Notes: generated from the letters alone by a model not told the origin. Counted from the stretch's first letter, positions 34,004-43,962 are shown. The stretch is DNA of 63,787 bases from Fortiea sp. LEGE XX443 (GCF_015206815.1 NZ_JADEXZ010000029.1:1-63787), one strand, 5' to 3'. Made by a program: numbers and translations.

Positions 34004-34263
34004 TCAATTTTGCGCTAACCAGTTGATTACATCAAGCAGACTGGAAAAGTCCAACAAAGCTTCTCCTAAGGTCGATCTGAGGCTGCAATCTGCATTTTTG
34101 CCATCAAGGCCGCAGCTATTGGATTTGGTTGATTGAGATAATCGCGCCAGTTCAAGCGATTGAGTTGAATTGCTGTGAAGTTAAATTCTAATACCTTCAA
34201 GTTAGGAAACTCAACCGTGTGAGAATAAGGTTCTTCCCGGTATGGCTGATCAAACGAAAACAC
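34004..34263 (-). pseudogene. Decayed Rpn/DUF4351-type nuclease gene
   Basis: Two pieces of one family are visible. 34066-34263 reads MFSFDQPYREEPYSHTVEFP onward with LNRLNWRDYLNQPNPIAAAL and MAKMQ, typical of the middle of cyanobacterial Rpn/PD-(D/E)XK proteins. 34004-34072, in another frame, reads TLGEALLDFSSLLDVINWLA and a stop, the C-terminal DUF4351 tail. The intervening residues and the whole N-terminal nuclease part are gone. Confidence 0.65.
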
Positions 34264-34340
34264 AACAATTGGGGAGGAATAAGAATTACTTTATCTCTCC
34301 CCCATATCACAGTCTCAATACTTTGCGAGTGCCTAAGTAT

Positions 34341-34436
34341 TTAGAGCAACAATACTAAACCTTGCTGGTTTTTAAATGCTGTAACAGTATTATCAGTCGC
34401 CGCACCAAATATACCATCAGCCAGCTACAAGAACGT
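34341..34436 (-). pseudogene. Remnant of a peptidoglycan-binding domain
   Basis: In frame with a TAA at 34341-34343 the minus strand reads LADGIFGAATDNTVTAFKNQ, the hallmark of the PG_binding_1 domain, preceded at once by a TAG codon. No start or larger protein remains. It abuts the stop of the HEAT-repeat gene. Confidence 0.55.
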
Positions 34437-34440
34437 TGGA

Positions 34441-35667
34441 TTACGACTCTATTGGTACAAATTCTGGTGAAAGCTTTTTGAGTGCAGCGATCGCATGTAA
34501 TTTTACCTGCTCGTTTGAGTCTTTCATCAAAGTAGTTAAAGGTATAATTGCTTGCTGACTACCTAATTGTCCTAAAGATAAGGCGATCGCACTTTTGATG
34601 TTGGCAATTTCTATAGCTGGATGATGCAATCGCAGCAATTCTAATAAAATTTCTGTGGCTTTTGGGGTTAACTGAGGTTTCTCAACTCTACCGAGAACGG
34701 TGACAATTTCTTGCCACACTGTTTCTGATGTACTTTGCTCAATTACCTTTTGTAAATATTCCAAACCCGATACTGTTCCTACCCAAATCAAAGCACGAAT
34801 AATTTCCAGTTGCAGAATTGTTGGTGTGTGGAGTGAAATTAGCACCTGATATAAATATGTAGCAGCATGATCATCACCCATCCGCGCCAGGGAGATCGCC
34901 GCAGCACAACAAACCTCAACATTGAAGTCGTAAAGCTTGGTTTGTAGCCGCACCACCAAATTTAATTCTGAATTTAAATCAGGGCGAAAACCTAAACCCA
35001 ACACTGCTACACGTCTAACTGTAGCCGCCACATCATCTAAAGCTTGTAATAGTACAGGTGGAATACGTTGATCATGAAAGCTGCTGAGGGCTTCTAAGGC
35101 TGTAGCACGAACGACAACTTGGGTATCTTGTACCACACTCAACAGTGGTGTGATGGTTTCTTGGCGACGAATATAAGCAAGCGATCGCACTGCCAAAAGT
35201 CTTGTATCTTCAGATTGTAGAAGTTCTGAGAGTGCAGCGATCGCGTCACTACCCATTTGTCCTAAGGCTGTAGCGGCGATTCCTTTTAATTCTTCATCTT
35301 CACTAGTTTTGAGCAACTCTACCAAAGAGGCGATCGCATCTGGGTGCTGAAACTCGCCTAAAGTTCTGGCTGCATACCAGCGCAATTCTTCCTCTGCATC
35401 TTCATCTTCTAAGATGTCAATTAATGGCGCAATCGCAATATTTCCCAAACGAACCAACACTTTAGCAATCTCCCAGCGTTGCTGAAAATCCCCCATTTCT
35501 AAAACAGGTAGTGCTAATTTCAGCAAGAGTTCTGAATTAACCGTCTCTGAATGTTGATTATCCTCTACCAAAATCAACTGTTGCAGATATTGAATCAGCG
35601 ATGACCAATCATCTGCATCATACGCCGTCTGTGCCTGCACTAAAAGCTGGTTGATATTTCCTTCCAT
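34441..35667 (-). CDS. HEAT-repeat protein
   Basis: Protein of 408 residues built of HEAT/PBS-lyase-like repeats: units such as DEELRWYAARTLGEFQHPDA, DEELKGIAATALGQMGSDAI and VATVRRVAVLGLGFRPDL recur about every 31 residues. Such proteins act as scaffolds, and some cyanobacterial ones attach bilins to phycobiliproteins, but nothing here marks a lyase. It is monocistronic, upstream of the remnants described and 129 bp from the Rieske gene. Confidence 0.85.
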   Translation of the reverse strand: MEGNINQLLVQAQTAYDADDWSSLIQYLQQLILVEDNQHSETVNSELLLKLALPVLEMGDFQQRWEIAKVLVRLGNIAIAPLIDILEDEDAEEELRWYAARTLGEFQHPDAIASLVELLKTSEDEELKGIAATALGQMGSDAIAALSELLQSEDTRLLAVRSLAYIRRQETITPLLSVVQDTQVVVRATALEALSSFHDQRIPPVLLQALDDVAATVRRVAVLGLGFRPDLNSELNLVVRLQTKLYDFNVEVCCAAAISLARMGDDHAATYLYQVLISLHTPTILQLEIIRALIWVGTVSGLEYLQKVIEQSTSETVWQEIVTVLGRVEKPQLTPKATEILLELLRLHHPAIEIANIKSAIALSLGQLGSQQAIIPLTTLMKDSNEQVKLHAIAALKKLSPEFVPIES

Positions 35668-35796
35668 ATAAGTAATCGCACAGAATTATTTACATATGAG
35701 TTTCTAGTTTGGATAAGGGTTTTACGGTTTAAGTTTGTGTAATTAATTGTGTTTAGCTACTTAGCCTTTTGACAAAAGACAAAAGACCGATGACTA

Positions 35797-36198
35797 TTAA
35801 CTCTTGACTACAACTGAATCACCCTCAATTTTAGCGGCGTAAGTTTTCAGTGGTTTTGTAGTTGGGCCTTTCTGCACACTACCATCAACTCCATATTCTG
35901 CAAAATGACAGGGACAGGCAAATTTTTTCGTTTCAGCTTTCCAAGCGACTGTGCAGCCTTTATGGGTACAGGTGGGATCAACAGCAATTAGATTTGCAGT
36001 TTGAGATGTACCAACTACCAAAAGTTTACCCACAGGCGAAGTTTCGGCAAGTAATTGACCAGTTTTATCTAATTCTGCGGCAGTACCCACTGTTTGCCAA
36101 TCACCTGATGTTTGTGAAGAACAGGCTGCGATCGCAATAGGTAAGCTACTAGCTATGGAACCTAAACCAACCCAATTGATGAAATCACGACGTTTCAT
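35797..36198 (-). CDS. Rieske [2Fe-2S] protein with Tat/lipoprotein-type leader
   Basis: Protein of 133 residues. The leader MKRRDFINWVGLGSIASSLP has a twin-arginine motif and ends in IAACSS, a possible lipobox Cys at 26. The cluster motifs are CTHKGC (Cys77, His79, Cys82) and CPCH (Cys95, Cys97, His98), where Cys82 and Cys97 can make the disulfide of cytochrome b6f/bc1-type Rieske proteins. It is too short to be PetC itself, so it is a separate electron-transfer protein, acting outside the cytoplasmic membrane. Divergent from the nitrate operon. Confidence 0.88.
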   Translation of the reverse strand: MKRRDFINWVGLGSIASSLPIAIAACSSQTSGDWQTVGTAAELDKTGQLLAETSPVGKLLVVGTSQTANLIAVDPTCTHKGCTVAWKAETKKFACPCHFAEYGVDGSVQKGPTTKPLKTYAAKIEGDSVVVKS

Positions 36199-36403
36199 AG
36201 TTGTGGAAATTATTTGTCATTAGATTAACAGCGATCGCTTGCTACACGCTTAACCCTTAGCTGTGACTTGATCACCAGCAGAAAATCTACAATTTTTTAC
36301 CTATGCTGGTGTGCAAATCTATCAGGTTGCATCACTAATTTACTCAATGTGATGCAGAAAACGCATATATATCATCCGTAATTAGCAATTATACTAGAAA
36401 TTT

Positions 36404-36445
36404 GTAGCTATTTATACGATTTTAGCAGAAATCCCACCTTAACCT
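36404..36445 (+). promoter_or_regulatory. NtcA-activated promoter of the nir operon
   Basis: GTA-N8-TAC lies at 36404-36417 (GTAGCTATTTATAC) and TAN3T (TAACCT) at 36440-36445, exactly 22 bases apart. This is the canonical layout of NtcA-dependent promoters in cyanobacteria, with NtcA in place of a -35 box. Transcription should start near 36452, leaving a leader of about 350 bases before nirA. The leader contains TTTTGAC heptamer repeats at about 36600-36625. Confidence 0.8.
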
Positions 36446-36800
36446 TAGAAGTATCGAAATTGTTACATAAACAATTGCCTTATTTACTTGTCTAACTCCC
36501 CCAATGTCAAAAAATACAAATTAACTCTCCTCCACTTACGAGGCCGCGTTCATTGTCAATAAAGCACTCATTCCAAATAGCCAAAAAGTTTATTCTATAA
36601 GCTTTTTGACTTTTGACTTTTGACTTCCGCCTTGCGGCACTAGCCTGTCATTAAGTAGCCAATAAATTATCTGAGCAATAAATATCTATCAGTTTCAAAT
36701 TATCGAACCTCGTAGAACAGAAAACTACGGGTTGATTGATATTGGGTAACTACCGCCTGAAGTTCTCACTGGATTAGCAATTTGCAATGAGAGTTAGCTC

Positions 36801-38423
36801 ATGACAGATACAGGAACTACCACCAAAACCAGCCTCAATAAATTTGAAAAACTCAAAGCTGAAAAAGACGGACTTGCCGTTAAAGCGGAGATCGAAAAAT
36901 TTGCCGCTTTGGGTTGGGAAGCAATGGACGAAACCGATCGCGATCATCGGCTCAAGTGGGTAGGAGTATTTTTCCGCCCAGTTACCCCAGGTAAATTCAT
37001 GATGCGGATGCGGATGCCTAACGGTATCCTTACCAGCGATCAAATGCGTGTGTTAGCAGAAGTATTGCAGCGTTACGGCGATGACGGTAGCGCTGACATT
37101 ACTACAAGACAGAATCTTCAATTGCGGGGCATCAAAATTGAAGATTTACCCGATATCTTCCATAAACTTCACGCTGTCGGTTTAACCACTGTTCAATCAG
37201 GGATGGATAACGTCCGCAACATCACTGGTGATCCCGTAGCTGGGCTGGATGCCGATGAATTATACGATACGCGAGATTTGGTGCAGCAAATTCAAGATAT
37301 GCTCACCAATAAAGGAGAAGGCAACCCAGAGTTTAGCAATCTCCCACGCAAATTTAATATTGCTATTACTGGTGGACGAGACAATTCAGTTCACGCCGAA
37401 ATTAACGACTTGGCATTTGTGCCAGCCTATCAAGAAGCAGAGGAGCAGGGGAGCAGGGAGCAAGGGGGAAATTTTGCTGTAAGTTCCTCTTCCCACTCAG
37501 CACTCCAATTCGGCTTCAACATCTTAGTTGGTGGCTTTTTCTCAGCTAAACGCTGTGATGCTGCAATTCCCTTAAATGCTTGGGTAGCGCCGGAAGATGT
37601 CGTGGCTGTATGTCGAGCCGTTTTAGAAGTGTTTCGAGATAAGGGTTCACGGGCTAACCGCCTGAAATCTCGTCTAATGTGGCTGATTGATGAATGGGGT
37701 ATAGATAAATTTCGCGCCGAAGTCGAACAACGTTTAGGTAAATCCTTATTACCCGCAGCCGCCAAAGACGAAATCGACTGGGAAAAACGTGACCATATCG
37801 GTGTATACAAACAAAAACAACCAGGATTGAACTATATAGGTTTGCACATTCCCGTTGGGCGGTTGTATGCCGAAGATATGTTTGAAATTGCCAGATTAGC
37901 AGAAGTTTACGGCAGTGGTGAAATCAGACTAACAGTTGAGCAAAACATCATCATTCCCAATATTTCAGACGCGTGTCTAACAACATTGCTGACAGAACCT
38001 TTACTAGAAAGATTTTCGATCAATCCTGGGGCATTAGCGCGATCGCTAGTATCCTGCACCGGCGCACAATTTTGCAACTTCGCCCTCATCGAAACCAAAA
38101 ACCGCGCCCTAGCAACTGTTAAAGCTTTAGAAGCAGACTTAACCTTCACCCAAGCAGTTCGCATTCACTGGACTGGTTGCCCCAACTCCTGCGGACAGCC
38201 ACAAGTTGCAGACATCGGCTTAATGGGTACAAAAGCGCGTAAAGATGGCAAAGCAGTAGAAGGCGTAGACATCTATATGGGCGGTAAAGTCGGCAAAGAG
38301 GCTCATCTAGGCACTTGCGCCATTAAAGGAATACCCTGCGAAGACTTGCAACCAGTACTACAAGACTTACTCATCAAACACTTCGGCGCACAACTCAAAC
38401 AAGAAGCCTTAGTAGAAGTCTGA
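36801..38423 (+). CDS. nirA: Ferredoxin-nitrite reductase
   Basis: Protein of 540 residues that reduces nitrite to ammonium with six electrons from ferredoxin. The Cys residues of the [4Fe-4S]/siroheme site are in CTGAQFC (419, 425) and GCPNSC (460, 464). The substrate-channel blocks RQNLQLRGIKIEDLPDIF and FGFNILVGGFFSAKRCDAAI are present. Between residues about 213 and 224 the chain EEQGSREQGG is encoded by AGCAGGG-type heptamer repeats, in frame. First gene of the operon, behind the NtcA-type promoter at 36404. Confidence 0.97.
   Translation: MTDTGTTTKTSLNKFEKLKAEKDGLAVKAEIEKFAALGWEAMDETDRDHRLKWVGVFFRPVTPGKFMMRMRMPNGILTSDQMRVLAEVLQRYGDDGSADITTRQNLQLRGIKIEDLPDIFHKLHAVGLTTVQSGMDNVRNITGDPVAGLDADELYDTRDLVQQIQDMLTNKGEGNPEFSNLPRKFNIAITGGRDNSVHAEINDLAFVPAYQEAEEQGSREQGGNFAVSSSSHSALQFGFNILVGGFFSAKRCDAAIPLNAWVAPEDVVAVCRAVLEVFRDKGSRANRLKSRLMWLIDEWGIDKFRAEVEQRLGKSLLPAAAKDEIDWEKRDHIGVYKQKQPGLNYIGLHIPVGRLYAEDMFEIARLAEVYGSGEIRLTVEQNIIIPNISDACLTTLLTEPLLERFSINPGALARSLVSCTGAQFCNFALIETKNRALATVKALEADLTFTQAVRIHWTGCPNSCGQPQVADIGLMGTKARKDGKAVEGVDIYMGGKVGKEAHLGTCAIKGIPCEDLQPVLQDLLIKHFGAQLKQEALVEV
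37437..37470 (+). repeat. Heptamer-type repeat inside nirA
   Basis: A purine-rich run of GAGCAGGG/GAGCAAGG units, the kind common in Nostoc intergenic regions, lies inside the nirA reading frame and codes EQGSREQGG. It falls in a loop just before the conserved FGFNILVGG block and keeps the frame. Confidence 0.7.
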
Positions 38424-38630
38424 AGTATGTAGACGCGCTCTGCACGGCTTCCCGCAGGGTAGGCTGAAGTATGAAACTTTATGCTTCTGTCTTCCACTTT
38501 ATTTCTGTAACTTACGCAAACCCTCTTACCTTTCGCGCTCTTTGCGCGGCAGTTGCTTCAAGTCGGCGGAGCCGCCCAACGCACTGCCTCGCCTCTGCGG
38601 TTCGTAACTCCTACAAATAACAAAAGACAA

Positions 38631-39950
38631 ATGACAAATCTTTCCAGACGCAAATTTATTTACACCACAAGTGCAGCCGCCGCCGCTTCCATCATCGTGC
38701 ATGGCTGCTCCACCAACAACACAACCACCACCGAAGGAAACACACCATCTGCCGCACCAGCAGCGAATGTCTCCACCTCTAGTAATGCTCCCAAAGTCGA
38801 GACAACCAAAGCCAAACTAGGATTTATCGCCCTCACCGATTCTGCACCCTTAATTATTGCCAAAGAAAAAGGTTTCTTTGCCAAATACGGTATGACAGAT
38901 GTCGAAGTCATCAAACAAAAATCTTGGCCTGTCACCCGCGACAACTTAAAAATCGGTTCAGCTGGCGATGGCATTGACGGCGCACACATCCTTAGCCCCA
39001 TGCCTTATTTAATGACCATCAACGATAAAGTGCCAATGTATATTTTGGCGCGATTGAATACAAATGGTCAGGCTATTTCCGTTGCCAATAAATTTAAAGA
39101 ACTTCAAGTCAATTTACAAAGCAAAGCACTTAAAGAATCTGCCGATAAAGCCAAAGCTGATAAAAAATCTTTAAAAGCTGGGATTACATTTCCTGGTGGA
39201 ACACATGATTTATGGATGCGCTATTGGTTAGCTGCCGGTGGTATTAACCCAGATCAAGATATGGTTTTAGAACCTGTACCACCACCACAAATGGTTGCCA
39301 ATATGAAAGTCGGTACTGTTGATACTTTCTGTGTTGGTGAACCTTGGAACGCTCAATTAGTGAGCCAAAAATTAGGTTACACAGCCTTAGTAACAGGCGA
39401 ATTGTGGAATAATCATCCAGAAAAAGCCTTTGCTATGCGCCAAGATTGGGTTGATAAAAATCCCAACGCAACACAAGCATTATTAATGGCAGTTTTAGAA
39501 GCACAACAATGGTGTGACAAACTAGAAAACAAAGAAGAAATGTGCAAAATCTGTGCTGATCGCAAATATTTTAATGTTGCTGCCGCAGATATTGTAGAAC
39601 GGGCTAAAGGCAATATTGATTATGGGGATGGTCGCACAGAAAAAGAATTTGCATATCGGATGAAATTCTGGTCTGATAATGCTTCTTATCCTTATAAGAG
39701 TCACGATATTTGGTTTGTAACTGAAGACATCCGTTGGGGTTATTTGCCGAAAGATACCAAAGTTAAAGAAATTGTTGATCAGGTAAATAAAGAAGATTTG
39801 TGGAAAAAGGCTGCTAAGGCGATCGGTGTTCCTGATTCCGAAATTCCTACTAACAGTTCTCGTGGTGTTGAAACTTTCTTTGATGGCGTGAAATTTGATC
39901 CTGAGAAACCTGAAGAATATTTACAAGGTTTGAAAATTAAGAAAGTGTAG
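38631..39950 (+). CDS. nrtA: Nitrate/nitrite ABC transporter, substrate-binding lipoprotein
   Basis: Protein of 439 residues. The leader MTNLSRRKFIYTTSAAAAAS has a twin-arginine motif and leads to a lipobox (VHGCS), so NrtA is exported folded and anchored in the membrane. The mature part carries KLGFIALTDSAPLIIAKEKG, GITFPGGTHDLWMRYWLAAG and FCVGEPWNAQL, typical of NrtA. It captures nitrate and nitrite for NrtB. I start at 38631; the ATG is embedded in CAAATGA heptamer repeats and has no clear Shine-Dalgarno sequence. The frame upstream of it is repeat DNA. Confidence 0.96.
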   Translation: MTNLSRRKFIYTTSAAAAASIIVHGCSTNNTTTTEGNTPSAAPAANVSTSSNAPKVETTKAKLGFIALTDSAPLIIAKEKGFFAKYGMTDVEVIKQKSWPVTRDNLKIGSAGDGIDGAHILSPMPYLMTINDKVPMYILARLNTNGQAISVANKFKELQVNLQSKALKESADKAKADKKSLKAGITFPGGTHDLWMRYWLAAGGINPDQDMVLEPVPPPQMVANMKVGTVDTFCVGEPWNAQLVSQKLGYTALVTGELWNNHPEKAFAMRQDWVDKNPNATQALLMAVLEAQQWCDKLENKEEMCKICADRKYFNVAAADIVERAKGNIDYGDGRTEKEFAYRMKFWSDNASYPYKSHDIWFVTEDIRWGYLPKDTKVKEIVDQVNKEDLWKKAAKAIGVPDSEIPTNSSRGVETFFDGVKFDPEKPEEYLQGLKIKKV

Positions 39951-40081
39951 TTATCAGAAAGCCTCTGTGTAACTTTGCGTTAAAAAAACTAAATAGGAAT
40001 TTTTTATCGAACTGCAAAGGGCGCAAAGAAGAAAGAGTTTGAAAAGTTAATTTACTGATTTTCTAGAGGAAAAATAAGACA

Positions 40082-40921
40082 ATGACTGCTATTACTGGAA
40101 GTCGCGCGTTTAGAAAAAAGCCGCAAAAGGCGATTAGTAAATTTATTATGAAAAAAGTTGTGCCGCCTTTGGTTGCACTAGCTATTTTTCTGGTAATTTG
40201 GCAATTACTTTGTTTAAATCCTAATTTTAAATTGCCGGGGCCAATAGAAACTTTTACTGAAACTTTTGATCCTTTTATTATTCACCCATTTTTTGATAAT
40301 GGTGAAAGTGATAAGGGTTTGGGTTGGCAAATTCTTACTAGTTTAGGACGAGTTGGTTTAGGTTTTTCTTTATCGGTAATTGTGGGGATTACACTGGGAA
40401 TTTTAATTGGTGCTAATCAGTTTGTATATAATGCTGTAGATCCGATATTTCAAGTGTTGCGGACTGTACCGCCTTTGGCATGGTTGCCGATTTCTTTAGC
40501 GGCATTTCAACAAGCTAATCCTTCTGCGATTTTTGTGATTTTTATTACGTCGATTTGGCCGATTATTATTAATACAACAGTTGGTGTGCAGCAAATTCCT
40601 CAAGATTATGTGAATGTAGCCAGGGTTTTAAAACTAAAAGGTGCAAAGTATTTCTTGAAAATAGTTTTTCCGGCGACTGTGCCTTATATATTTACGGGGT
40701 TACGCATTGGCATTGGTTTGTCTTGGTTGGCAATTGTGGCGGCGGAAATGTTAGTCGGTGGTGTGGGCATTGGTTCGTTTATTTGGGATGCTTACAATAC
40801 GACGACGGAAACAAATTTGAGTGAGATTATTTTGGCGTTGATATATGTTGGTTTGGTTGGGTTGCTGTTAGATAGATTGGTCGGTTTTATTGCTAGTAAA
40901 ATGGTGGCAGAACAGAAGTAG
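40082..40921 (+). CDS. nrtB: Nitrate/nitrite ABC transporter, permease
   Basis: Protein of 279 residues with six predicted membrane helices and the ATPase-contact loop in VARVLKLKGAKYFLKIVFPA (the EAA-like motif). It forms the membrane channel of the NrtABCD importer. The start has GAGGAAAAATAAG just upstream. It is 131 bp after nrtA and 111 bp before nrtC, all on one strand. Confidence 0.95.
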   Translation: MTAITGSRAFRKKPQKAISKFIMKKVVPPLVALAIFLVIWQLLCLNPNFKLPGPIETFTETFDPFIIHPFFDNGESDKGLGWQILTSLGRVGLGFSLSVIVGITLGILIGANQFVYNAVDPIFQVLRTVPPLAWLPISLAAFQQANPSAIFVIFITSIWPIIINTTVGVQQIPQDYVNVARVLKLKGAKYFLKIVFPATVPYIFTGLRIGIGLSWLAIVAAEMLVGGVGIGSFIWDAYNTTTETNLSEIILALIYVGLVGLLLDRLVGFIASKMVAEQK

Positions 40922-41032
40922 TCAAGAGTTAATAATCTCTATTAAACGAACCGCAGAGGCACAGAGAGCGCAGAGAAAGAGAGGTTTATAGAGAACGAGT
41001 ATTAGAAACAAATGACAAAGGACAAATGACAA

Positions 41033-43018
41033 ATGACTACTTTTGTTGAAGTTGACCACGTTGATAGAATTTTTGATTTGCCGAATGGTGGGAAATATAT
41101 CGCCCTGAAAAATATTGAGTTGAAAATCAGTCAGGGTGAATTTGTTTCTTTAATTGGACATTCTGGTTGCGGTAAGTCTACTTTACTCAATATTATTGCG
41201 GGTCTAGATAGGGCTAGTATTGGCGGCGTGACTTTGGAAGGTAAGGAAATTCGAGAACCTAGTCCAGACAGGATGGTGGTGTTTCAAAATTACTCGTTGC
41301 TTCCCTGGTTAACGGTGCGGGAAAATATTGCTTTGGCTGTGGATGAGGTTTATCAAAATAAATCGAAACGCGATCGCTTGTCCATCATCGAAGAGCATAT
41401 CGATATGGTGGGCTTGCGTCTGGCGGCGAAGAAGCGTCCCAGTGAGTTATCTGGGGGGATGAAACAACGAGTTGCGATCGCCCGTGCTTTGGCTATTCGT
41501 CCGAAGTTGTTATTGCTAGATGAACCTTTTGGTGCTTTAGACGCGCTCACACGGGGGAGTTTGCAAGAGCAGTTAATGAAAATCTGCAATGAGCATAATG
41601 TTACTTGTGTGATGGTAACTCATGATGTGGATGAAGCATTATTGTTGAGCGATCGCATCGTTATGCTCACTAATGGCCCAGAAGCACACATTGGGCAAAT
41701 TCTGGAAGTACCTATTCCTCGCCCTCGTCAACGTTTGGAAGTCGTTAATCATCCCAGTTACTACAATCTGCGAAATGAGATGATTTACTTCCTCAACCAA
41801 CAAAAGCAAGCCAAGAAACGCCAAGCGCAGCAAACAGCCGCATCTGTGGCGGTATCTCCAAGAGGTTTAGAAAAAGTTAACCTCGAAATTGGCTTTTTAC
41901 CTTTGACTGATTCTGCACCTTTAATTGTGGCTCAAGAAAAAGGTTTTTTTGCTCAATATGGTTTAGAAATAACTCTCTCTCGTGCAGCCAATTGGAATGA
42001 AATCGCCAAAGGTGTTGCTACAGGCTCCTTAGACGCAGCCCAGATGGTTGCAGGAATGCCTTTAGCGCTAACTTTAGGTGCTGGTGGTAAAAAACCAATT
42101 CCAGTTGTTAACGCTCTTAATCTTTCCCGGAATGCTAACGCTATCACCTTAAGTAAAAGGCTGTATAGCGAAGGTGTAAGAAATTTAGCCGACCTCAAAG
42201 CTGCCATTAATGCTACTCCCGACCAAATTTTGACCTTGGGAGTCGTTCATCCTACATCTATGCAGAACTTAATTCTGCGTTATTGGTTAGCGGCGGGCGG
42301 GATTAATCCTGATATAGATGTTAGTTTAACTGCGATCGCACCAACAGAAATGGTCACTCAACTTAAAGCCGGAACCATTGACGGTTACTGTGCGGGTGAA
42401 CCTTGGAGTTACATGGCGGTTCATGATGACGTAGGTTTTATTGCAGCCACCGCCCTAGAAATTTGGTCAGGACAGCCCAAAAAAGTATTAGGAGTGCGGG
42501 AAGAATGGGCGCAGCAGTATCCCGAAACTTACTTAGCCCTCATTAAAGCCCTCCTAGAAGCTTGCAAATATTGTGATGACCTCCGCAACCGCGAAGAAAT
42601 TCTGCAATTAATTTCCCGTCCTGAATACCTCAACGTCAATCCTGCATACATTCGCCCAGGCTTCACCGATCCCTACGATCGCGGCGACGGTACACAACCC
42701 CAATCACTCACAGCCTACAACCAGTTTTACCTAAACAAAACTAACTATCCCAACCGCACTGAAATCTTATGGATGGTAACTCAACTAGCACGCTGGGGCT
42801 TAACACCCTTCCCGAAAAACTGGGTAGAAGTTATCGAAAGAGTCTGCCGTGCAGACATATTTGGTGCAGCCGCCCGCGACCTCGGCTTACTCGATACTGG
42901 CTACGACGACCCCATTCACCTATTCGACGGTAAAACTTTTAACCCCTCCGAACCTCTAGAGTATCTCAAAGGCTTGGAAATCAAGCGAGATATACGGATT
43001 GAGGAAGTCTTTATTTAG
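41033..43018 (+). CDS. nrtC: Nitrate/nitrite ABC transporter, ATPase with NrtA-like regulatory domain
   Basis: Protein of 661 residues. The first 255 are an ATPase (Walker A GHSGCGKST, signature LSGGMKQRVAIARAL, Walker B LLLDEPFGALD). From about 285 the sequence is an NrtA-like domain (EIGFLPLTDSAPLIVAQEKG). In known systems this C-terminal domain stops transport when ammonium is present. Three ATGs at 41012, 41026 and 41033 lie in ACAAATG repeats; the one at 41033 is in frame with MTTFVEVDHV. Confidence 0.96.
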   Translation: MTTFVEVDHVDRIFDLPNGGKYIALKNIELKISQGEFVSLIGHSGCGKSTLLNIIAGLDRASIGGVTLEGKEIREPSPDRMVVFQNYSLLPWLTVRENIALAVDEVYQNKSKRDRLSIIEEHIDMVGLRLAAKKRPSELSGGMKQRVAIARALAIRPKLLLLDEPFGALDALTRGSLQEQLMKICNEHNVTCVMVTHDVDEALLLSDRIVMLTNGPEAHIGQILEVPIPRPRQRLEVVNHPSYYNLRNEMIYFLNQQKQAKKRQAQQTAASVAVSPRGLEKVNLEIGFLPLTDSAPLIVAQEKGFFAQYGLEITLSRAANWNEIAKGVATGSLDAAQMVAGMPLALTLGAGGKKPIPVVNALNLSRNANAITLSKRLYSEGVRNLADLKAAINATPDQILTLGVVHPTSMQNLILRYWLAAGGINPDIDVSLTAIAPTEMVTQLKAGTIDGYCAGEPWSYMAVHDDVGFIAATALEIWSGQPKKVLGVREEWAQQYPETYLALIKALLEACKYCDDLRNREEILQLISRPEYLNVNPAYIRPGFTDPYDRGDGTQPQSLTAYNQFYLNKTNYPNRTEILWMVTQLARWGLTPFPKNWVEVIERVCRADIFGAAARDLGLLDTGYDDPIHLFDGKTFNPSEPLEYLKGLEIKRDIRIEEVFI

Positions 43019-43125
43019 TAACAAAATAACGAACCACAGAGGCGCAGAGAACACAGAGGAATAAAAGTTTAAGAGAGTTCTTACGTAGGTCTTAATAAAT
43101 TCATTTAGCAAAACCAAAAAATATC

Positions 43126-43962
43126 ATGCAAATAATAAACAAAAATACTCAACTCAAACAACCACAAACCAAAGCAGATAACTTCCTTGTAATCGAAGGC
43201 GTAAGCAAAATTTACCCAACTCCCGAAGGCCCTTTCACCGTCCTCGATGGTATTGATCTCAAAGTACGTGAAGGCGAATTTGTTTGTTTAATTGGTCATT
43301 CTGGCTGCGGTAAATCCACCCTCCTCAACATGGTTTCAGGCTTCAACACTCCTACCGATGGTGTTGTCATGCTGCAAGACCAACCCATCACCGAACCAGG
43401 GCCAGACCGGATGATGGTATTTCAAAACTATTGCTTACTTCCTTGGCTGAGTGTTTTTGAGAACGTTTATCTAGCTGTTGATTCCGTATTTCCTAAAAAG
43501 CCCCAAGCAGAAAAACGCGCCATTGTTAGAGAACACTTAGCAATGGTGGGACTCACAGAAGCCGCCGACAAGAAACCGCATCAGATTTCTGGGGGGATGA
43601 AACAGCGAGTTGCGATCGCTCGCGCCCTTTCTATCCGTCCCCAAGTCTTAATTCTGGATGAACCCTTCGGTGCATTAGACGCAATCACCAAAGAAGAATT
43701 GCAAGAAGAATTACTGCAAATCTGGACTGACCATCAAGTTACCGTCTTGATGATTACTCACGACATTGATGAGGCGCTTTTCCTAGCCGACAGAGTGGTG
43801 ATGATGACTAATGGCCCGGCTGCTCAAATCGGTGAAGTTTTAGAGATTCCCTTTTCTCGTCCCCGCAACCGTCGCCGCATCATGGAAGACCCAGAATACT
43901 ACAACCTGCGGAACTACGCCCTCGATTTCCTTTATCGTCGATTTGCCCATGATGAACAGTGA
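43126..43962 (+). CDS. nrtD: Nitrate/nitrite ABC transporter, ATPase
   Basis: Protein of 278 residues, the second ATPase of NrtABCD: Walker A (GHSGCGKST), signature (ISGGMKQRVAIARAL), Walker B (LILDEPFGALD) and H-loop (MITHDIDEAL). It is close to the first domain of NrtC but has no extra domain. The stop is followed directly by a block of GTGAACA/GTAAACA heptamers. Confidence 0.96.
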   Translation: MQIINKNTQLKQPQTKADNFLVIEGVSKIYPTPEGPFTVLDGIDLKVREGEFVCLIGHSGCGKSTLLNMVSGFNTPTDGVVMLQDQPITEPGPDRMMVFQNYCLLPWLSVFENVYLAVDSVFPKKPQAEKRAIVREHLAMVGLTEAADKKPHQISGGMKQRVAIARALSIRPQVLILDEPFGALDAITKEELQEELLQIWTDHQVTVLMITHDIDEALFLADRVVMMTNGPAAQIGEVLEIPFSRPRNRRRIMEDPEYYNLRNYALDFLYRRFAHDEQ

